NCBI RefSeq assembly: GCF_045679555.1
Contig: NC_092122.1
Location: 14,499,506 to 14,563,505, forward strand
Direction: 5' to 3'
Source: Salvelinus alpinus
Taxonomy: Eukaryota > Chordata > Actinopteri > Salmoniformes > Salmonidae
Length of the DNA: 64,000 bases
Of the stretch, positions 57,000 through 64,000 are shown one piece after another. Made by a program: the position numbers and the translations under genes. The notes beneath the pieces were generated by a model that ran no database searches, was not told the DNA's origin, and was given only the letters and a program-made list of their open reading frames with translations. Positions within the stretch are counted from its first letter, which is position 1; the number at the start of each line of letters is the position of its first letter.

Positions 57000-59838
57000 G
57001 CCTTTGAAATCATTGGGCAGCTGTTATTTTGGTTTATTTACATAGTTTGACAACCAGTAGAGATATGGAGGGGGAGGGGCGACTCTTTCGAAAAGAAAAA
57101 CACACTGCCTGGCCCATTGACGAGCATCACTCACACACTCGAGCACTCGTACATGCACACACACACACATTCTAATAGCTACGTAGCTATAGAGTTCCAG
57201 CTGTGTTTCAGAACTAAAGTGACGTATGCACTTGTCTCCCCTTCAGCTGGTGAGCTGTTGTTTAACAGGGGGCTCAAAGTAGGGTAGAGAATTGAAATAC
57301 CCCATATAGCACAATGATTCAGTCATACAAATTATGAATGTCCTAACAGTAGGTACTGGATGTTGGTTTGGTCATACAGCACCTAAAAACACAACATCAG
57401 GTGCTTTCAGTCTTCAGTGCCAGGAAGTAAAGCAAAACAAAAACACTAAACGTGCACCAATTCCTGAACAGCATCCAACTACTTCAAACCCCTTGGCTTG
57501 TTTGAATGATTATTTTCCTTAGAGGTCTAATGGTCCTTTGTCATGTCTGGAGTGAGGTCAGGTTGCAGTAGTAATAGTAGGCTGGGACTTCACCCCTGTG
57601 GTCGTAGACATGGCACACAAACAGCTCTTTTTCCTGCACAGAGTCACATGGAAAGCGAGGGAAAGAGAACACAAGGTATGGACGTTTTACACATGTCCCA
57701 ACTAAATTACAGACAAAAACACACTTGGGGGGCAACTAGGCAACATCCCAGGCAGGACAGAGTACAGGGAGAAAATGCTGTGTTGGACATCTTACTACAT
57801 GTCTGACTGGCCTTATTGTTCTCTTGTTGTGTGTTGTGGTGACTTGTAGGCCTCAAAGACCCCTTCCAAACAGACTGGTGTTATTATTCAACACACTGCC
57901 ATTCTGAACAGAGCAATAAAAACACACCATCACAACTAATAGCCACGCTGAAACTGAATGTCTGTTTAATTATGGATTTCCTATGTATGTCCCGGGGCTA
58001 GTCATCATTAGCTGTAGTTATGATGCGCAGATGTTTGACTATCTGCCACTGTAGACTGAATATGAATATGGATTTTGAAGCAGGGCCTGAAAGCTTGGCA
58101 TGACTGAACACAAATAAGACAGAGGCAATCATCTCTGAAGTTAGACTAGGCTATAAAGTGAACAAGGCTGCTGCCCAAAGCATCCCTGCACTCAGGATGA
58201 CCTTTGCCTTGTCCTGTTAGGAAGTCCTTCCTGTCACATGCTTGAGAAAGGTCTTACTTCCCCAGCTACTACTCAGGGCTCTACGTTGACCTTTTTACAA
58301 GGAGCAAGTGTTCAACTAAGTTGAAAAATGTAGAAGCACACAATGAAATGTAGGAGCACAATTAAAAATATTTGAGATTTTAAAGCTCGAATCCTTAATT
58401 TTTAAAAAGCCAAAGATCTTGTCAAAGAGGTTTAGTGGGAACAGAAAGCACATTATTCCCGTCAGGAATTTCTTAGGCTACTGTAAATGCAAATATGTGT
58501 ATAAGAATCCAACAACAAATGCAATGAACGAAACAAAGTCTTCACCTTAAAATGTAAAGTACAAGGATCAGGTCTACCCCAGCAATGGCCCAAATTGTTC
58601 CTCAACATTCTGTGCTTGACCAAGAGTTGCGCCTAGGAGCTGTCCAATCACTCAGAATACGCCAACGCAGGAGTAGTCCTCCAGAAGTACGGATGGAATG
58701 TCAACGTGTGGGGAAAGTAGGTCTGGATGGTGGAGAACGGCCTCAGGACAAAATCTGGTAGAATGTGTGGGGCTGAAGGGTTTTTTAAGCTAGATGCTAG
58801 ACATCTATTACTTTACGTAGCTAGGATAGCTGGGTCTGTCAAATAACTCAGTTGAACACTGGATGAAGGAGCTGTAGGCTAAAATACTTTGCTCTCTGCT
58901 CTTCACAACAAACTAGGACCAACCCACGCTATATCAATGAACCTCACCGCTGCTGGAATGGACTCAACTCTGCCTGAGGGACAAACAACTGACAGGACAC
59001 ACTGCACGAGGAAATTAAAAATGTCAACAAAACTATTCTGCACATAATGCTGAAATAGACTGACATTTCCTTGAAAAACCTTTGCTTCAAAAAGGAGACA
59101 CCCGGTTGATTGTTTCCTTGGTACTAGGTTGGAGGGCACAGTTGTCAACATAAAGCTGTCACTATAGCTCTTGGAAGTCTGGCCTTACGGCTGGACTTGG
59201 CTTGGACAACAACTTTCAGCTGGACTTGTGGTGAAGAATATGTTGTCTTGCAGCACTGATACAGATTTCAAACGATTATCCTTGCCTGATAATGTTGCAG
59301 TCATTGGATACACTACTGTACAATACATGTGACTGCATGCTATCCTTTGGACATTTGTCTATAAAAAAATATATATCATCTAAAATACAGTAATTGGTCT
59401 GAGTGCAGTAGACTGAACCAAGGTCTTTGTCTGAGAGTAAATCCTTTGTTATGCTTCCTTCCAGCCCCCCCTCCCCTCCCCTCCCCCGGAACCCAAGACA
59501 CCCAATACACAGAGAGATTGCCAAGAGCCAGGACACACACAATATCTCGAGAAGGAGCGCTCTTTCCTGGACAATTTAAGACTACAGAGTAATACCAAAT
59601 AAATCTATGAGCCCTTAAATAAAAGAACACAATGAATGAATTTGGCAATTTTGGCAAACAAGTTTTATTCACCATTCCAACTGTGATGTTTTCGTTGTTA
59701 AATTAACTTGGTAAAGTGTCCATGTCTCCCACAATTGCGAGAATGAATTTCCCCCTTTATGAATAGGCCTACAGTTAATGAAATTACCTGAACTGAAGGT
59801 AAAGTTGACCTACCTACCTGAGGTGTGCATACCATATG
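57000..59838. other. 5' intron of ppfibp2, no recognised feature
   Basis: Low-content intronic DNA. Minor CA runs (about 57155-57168) and C-rich stretches (about 59465-59487) are present; ORFs here are short and unrecognised. Confidence 0.4.
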
Positions 59839-60427
59839 TAGTGGTGGGAAAAGTACCCAATTGTCATACTTGAGTAAAAGTAAAGATACCTTAATAAAAA
59901 ATTACAACTAAAAGTTTAAGTCACCCAGTAAAATCCCACTTGAGTAAAAGTCTAAAAGTATTGAGTTTTAAACTATATACTTATCAAACGTACGTGTAAT
60001 TGCTAAAATATACTTAAGTATCAAAGTATAAATCATTTCAAATTCCTTATATTAAGCAAACCAGAAGGCACCATTTTATTTTTTATTTACAGATAGCCTG
60101 AAGCACACTAACACTCAGACATCATTTACAAATGAAGCACGTGTTTAGTGAGTCTGCCACATCAGACGCTGTAGAGATGACAGGGATTGTTTTCTTGATA
60201 AATGTGTGAATTAGACCATTTTACTGTCCTGCTAAGCATTCAAAATGTAACAAGTACTTTTGGGTGTCAGGGAAAATGTATGAAGTAAAAAGTATAATTT
60301 TCTTTAGGAATGTGGTGAAGTAAAAAAGTTGTCAAAAATATAAATAGTAAAGTACAGATACCCCACAAAAAAACTTAAGTGGCAACGCTACTTTCAAGTA
60401 TTTTTACTTAAGTACTTTACACCACTG
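59839..60427. mobile_element. hAT-type MITE
   Basis: Ends TAGTGGTGGGAAAAGTAC and GTACTTTACACCACTG are inverted repeats. Flanks ACCATATG (59831-59838) and ACCATTAT (60428-60435) resemble an 8-bp duplication with changes. The interior is rich in GAGTAAAAGTA and TACTTAAGTA motifs. No coding capacity. Confidence 0.7.
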
Positions 60428-60846
60428 ACCATTATGTAAAAGCTTCAGTGGTATGCAACACTTTTTAATATTAGTGATGTTATTGCTCATTGCTACACTG
60501 TAACCATAATCAAGAGTTGTGGTAAGGGTGAAAATGTATCAAACTGTTGCCCATTCATTGTTTTCCTGAGCGTGCCAACGTTTTCGCAGTCTCATCAACT
60601 GATTAACGTACTGATAGCTGTGCACAGCAGTATCCTAAGTCAATGAGAAAATAACTTTCCAAGAAAGTTTGTCTCAAATGTTTTCAATTGTTTTTCAATT
60701 TACTAGAAATCCTACTCTTATTGGCCATAAATAACCCAATGGCGCAGACTAAATGTAACCCATACAAACCATACAATTCACGGTCAAAGTACAAAAAAAC
60801 TGGTCCGTTATGACTGAAATACAAAAAACTAAACAAAAACACTTAC

Positions 60847-61020
60847 CCAATTAAAAAAGGAATAACTTCACAGACGTCGACTCTTTGAAGAGCGACTTTA
60901 ACGCTACTCCAAAAGTTCACTTTTCAGGGCTCTCTCGAGCCGTACGCAACACCTTTCGATAGAGTTGCATATCGAAGTTTGCTGTACATCTGCGCATGCG
61001 CCAACCAAGGCCAATCAGAG
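60847..61020 (-). promoter_or_regulatory. ppfibp2: Probable ppfibp2 promoter and non-coding first exon
   Basis: On the minus strand an exon-like segment ends at 60847 before a strong donor GTAAGT (ACTTAC at 60841-60846). Upstream are a palindromic NRF-1-type site TGCGCATGCGC (60991-61001), a CCAAT box (61011-61015 on +, ATTGG on -) and a CpG-rich patch including GACGTC. No TATA box is seen. This arrangement fits a CpG-type promoter firing leftward into ppfibp2, whose first coding exon is 13 kb away at 47633. Transcript support is absent, and other non-coding exons may exist. Confidence 0.5.
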
Positions 61021-61624
61021 ACTACTCTATAGTGTTTGCTATTCAATCCAATTTCAACCCTGTGTAGGCAAAATTACTTTTTGATTTTAATACTATTGGT
61101 TTTCATTTTGGAGGGAATAAAATAACTAATGGAAAACTGACCATTATACATGAGACAAATAACATCTATATGGGTGTGAGTTATCTTATTCATGTGTTTT
61201 ACTTTATGAATATCAATCAGATTGAATACCATATCATACTGATATGAATATTATTTTGTTGCTCCACCAAGCTGTCTGATAATTGTTCGTTAACAGATTG
61301 TCTGTCAGGTTTTTACACAACAGCTGTACATTATGAGTGTTGCTCCTTGTCTCAATCTTTGAGCGGCGATGATGTAGGACATCATTTCATCCTTTTAGGT
61401 TCTGAGGATCTCTATGCAACGTAACTTAGCTTGGTGAGCATTCTGCTGTAGGCTGATTTGATGGACTGTCTAAGGGCACTTCAGTAATCAGTACAATGAG
61501 TTTAGAATTGGGAAATTATGGAAATTGGGTGCACTCTGAAAATAACAGTGGTCAACAGGCAAATTGACACAGGATTAAATCCTAGTTGTATCAAAGGAAA
61601 AGATGCTACTGGGAAGATGCTACT

Positions 61625-61860
61625 GGGCTCCCGAGTGGTGCAGCGGTCTAAGGCACTGCATTTCAGTGCTAGAGGTGCCACTACAGAACCTGGTTTGATC
61701 CCGGGCTGTATCACAACCGGCAGTGATCGGGCGTACCATAGGGCGGCGCACAATTGGCCCAGCGTCGTCCGAGTTAGGGGAGGGTTTGGCCGAGGTAGGC
61801 CGTCATTGTAAATAGAATTTGTTTTTAACTGACTTGCCTTGTTAAATAAAGGTTAATAAT
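61625..61860 (+). repeat. tRNA-derived SINE upstream of ppfibp2
   Basis: Head GGGCTCCCGAGTGGTGCAGC, B-box-like GGTTTGATCCC, body GCGCACAATTGGCCCAGCGT and tail TTGTTAAATAAAGG with an AATAAT-rich end. Nearly full length. It is immediately preceded by a local duplication of GATGCTACTGGG. Confidence 0.9.
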
Positions 61861-61911
61861 AATAAAATAAAAATGAATAAACCAACAGCCAGTTGAGCAT
61901 ACCTTTGCTTA

Positions 61912-62421
61912 GAGTACTAAACTCCATGGTGAAGGAAGTTTCTGATGACTCCACCAACAGAGTGGAATATCTAGCTCTGACTACATCGATTTGCCCAAGG
62001 TCAATACTTCAAAACATTTAAATTGTGAAACACCTATAGTGTACCTACACTTGTCCTCTGTAGTTGCGTGCCTTTCTTTGTTTGCTGAAATCCAAATATA
62101 ACCACCGACTGTTTGCCCATTGCTGTTGCTCTAAAATGGCAACTACGTTATGTGCCAATTGAATCTCAAAAAGGAAACAGTTGGTGGTTCTATTTTATTA
62201 ACATTTATTGAAAAAGTAGGGGTTTCAGCAAAGAAAGGCACGCAACTACAGAGGACAAACATAGGTACACAGTAGGCATTTCACAATTAGCATTTTTTAA
62301 AGTATTGACCTTGAACGTACTGATGTAGTCAAAGCTGGATTCCACAAAGCCTGGTCTCTGCTCTACTCAGTTGGTGGAGTAACCAGAAACTACCTTCACC
62401 ACGGAGTGGAGTATAGTCCAC
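61912..62421. repeat. Large imperfect inverted repeat (foldback element)
   Basis: The left arm (about 61912-62093) and right arm (about 62219-62421) are reverse complements with roughly 125 bp between them. The best-matched stretch is CTCTGTAGTTGCGTGCCTTT with CTTTG (62056-62080), mirrored as CAAAG AAAGGCACGCAACTACAGAG (about 62229-62253). The outer parts pair CCATGGTGAAGGAAGTTTCT (left) with AGAAACTACCTTCACCACGG (right). No coding capacity. Confidence 0.85.
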
Positions 62422-62871
62422 TAACCTTTTCTGGGCATGAAATCAATTCTGACTGCCACTGCTGGAGTAAAGCTAAATGTCTCTCTCTAGTGGTTTCAAC
62501 AGTCACAGTGCATAATTGATACTGTCAATATATACAACATAGCCAGCAGCACTGCAAAAACAACACATTCCTGAAACAATGAATTCCTTGTGGCTATCAC
62601 CTTGGCAACTGGGTGGATCCAGCAATTAGTTTCCTGTCAACTCTATCGTTTACGTATTACATACACATCCACATGGGAGAATCCATTAAGTCTGGAGGAA
62701 TGTGAACATATTTTTGTTTATATCTCTTTCTGAAAATCCCCACTTGAATGAACTTTCATTTTCCGGAGGAGGTTACAGTCACAGGTTAAAAATATAAAAT
62801 ATTGAATTATTATAACAACAGTAGGTAACGTAATTAAATCAGCTGCTGATATTCTCTGGCATTAGGCTTAC

Positions 62872-62945
62872 ATCAAATCAATTTTATTGGTCACATACAC
62901 ATATTTAGCAGATGCTATTGCTGTGTAGCGGAATGCTTGTCATTG
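62872..62945 (-). repeat. LINE 3'-tail fragment
   Basis: Short match to the 3' end of the LINE family at 18815: TTTATTGGTCACATACACAT, TAGCAGATGC, GGAATGCTTG. 5'-truncated. Confidence 0.6.
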
Positions 62946-63489
62946 TTGTTGTTTCAGATATGCATGGGTTTAATTCTCTGTTTGCATTCTTTTGCACAAA
63001 CCAGTGGATTCTCTGGAACAGGTAAGTGTTTGTCCGGGGTAGAGCAAAAGCCTGCACATCCAGTTGCTACCTGAGAATGGCTGACAATGGAGCTCTGATT
63101 GACAGAGACTAAAGAACCAGCAGGTGGAGCTGGAGCAGTTCTTACAGCTTAGGGATAGACCTGTAAGGAAATGAGTCACCTGGTCTTGACTTAGATATGA
63201 TGAATATGCTATAACTACCTACAGTAATAACAGGCAGGTGATAATGGGACACATATTACTGTACTTTACAGGACTACATGGAATTACTGTAAGTATGTCA
63301 TTACAATTTTTCGACCTCATTGATTGAACCACGTTCAGCATGTCCTTATTATCTCTGAGAGCATTAGATGTATCATACTTCGCTTGATACAAAGGAAGGT
63401 TTGTGTGCTGTGATTACACAGCGCTAAGAGCAGCATGCAGCATTGAACTAGCTCTCACACAGTGCTCTAGCTTGACCCTTTATAATGTA

Positions 63490-64000
63490 CAGTTGTGGCC
63501 AAAAGTTTTGAGAATGACACAAATATAAATTTTCTCAAAGTCTGCTGCCTCAGTTTGTATGATGGCAATTTGCAAATACTCCAGAATATTATGAAGAGTG
63601 ATCAGATGAATTGTAATTCATTGCAAAGTCCCTCTTTGCCATGCAAATGAACCGAATCCCCCAAAAACATTTCCACTGTATTTCAGCCCTGCCACAAAAG
63701 GACCAGCTGACATCATGTCAGTGATTCTCTCATTAACACAGGTGTGAGTGTTGACAAGGACAAGGCTGGAGATCACTCTGTCATGCTGATTGAGTTCGAA
63801 TAACAGACTGGAAGCTTCAAATGGAGGGTGGTAATTGGAATCATTGTTCTTCCTCTGTCAACCATGGTTACCTGCAAGGAAACACGTGCCGTCATCATTG
63901 CTTTGCACAACAAAGGGCTTCACAGGCAAGGATATTGCTGCCAGTAAGATTGCACCTAAATCAACCATTTATCGGATCCTCAAGAACTTCAAGGAGAGCA
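63490..64000 (+). mobile_element. Tc1-like transposon, 5' part, cut by window end
   Basis: The left inverted end CAGTTGTGGCCAAAAGTTTT is preceded by TA (63488-63489). After about 390 bp of leader a frame encodes the transposase DNA-binding region (GFTGKDIAASKIAPKSTIYR then ILKNF at about 63912-63990). The right end lies beyond the window, so completeness cannot be judged. Confidence 0.85.

Overview
This window is teleost nuclear DNA, almost certainly from a salmonid. The evidence is its load of salmonid-type repeats: tRNA-derived SINEs of the HpaI type and of a second salmonid type, Tc1-like DNA transposons including a Sleeping Beauty/Tss-type chimera, hAT elements, and L2/Rex1-like and L1/Tx1-like non-LTR retrotransposons. 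Splice sites, codon phases and protein identities give three vertebrate genes; most other open frames are repeat remnants or chance.

Layout: (1) About 1-11460, + strand: the 3' end of a synaptotagmin gene, best matched to syt9. It has two C2B exons (1943-2076 and 7303-7509) and a long putative 3' UTR. The first exon is preceded by seven 63-bp tandem copies of its own splice acceptor. (2) About 11460-17000: intergenic DNA with an L1/Tx1-like LINE, an L2-like LINE fragment and a MITE. (3) 17060-25588, + strand: a complete nine-exon NADH-cytochrome b5 reductase gene of 299 codons, called cyb5r2 from synteny. Intron 2 holds a LINE, inside it a hAT element, and inside that a tRNA-like element and a SINE. 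(4) 30354-47633, - strand: a complete coding model for liprin-beta, ppfibp2, with 24 coding exons, 894 codons and three SAM domains. A probable non-coding first exon and NRF-1/CCAAT promoter lie near 60.85-61.02 kb. (5) 61-64 kb: upstream flank with a SINE, a large foldback repeat and a Tc1-like element cut by the window end.

The trio SYT9, PPFIBP2 and CYB5R2 is also linked on human chromosome 11p15.4, which fixes the paralogue assignments. cyb5r2 and ppfibp2 are tail to tail here with a hAT element between them; relative to syt9 the pair appears inverted compared with human. The three proteins are not one pathway: synaptotagmin is a vesicle calcium sensor, the reductase is a membrane flavoenzyme, and liprin-beta is a cytoskeletal/adhesion scaffold.

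I saw no tRNA or rRNA gene, CRISPR array or viral genome. The most unusual structures are the multiplied syt9 splice acceptor, two copies of a short tRNA-like element with TGTAAC/GTTACA ends and 4-bp duplications, a head-to-head Tc1 chimera, and a foldback repeat of about 0.5 kb.
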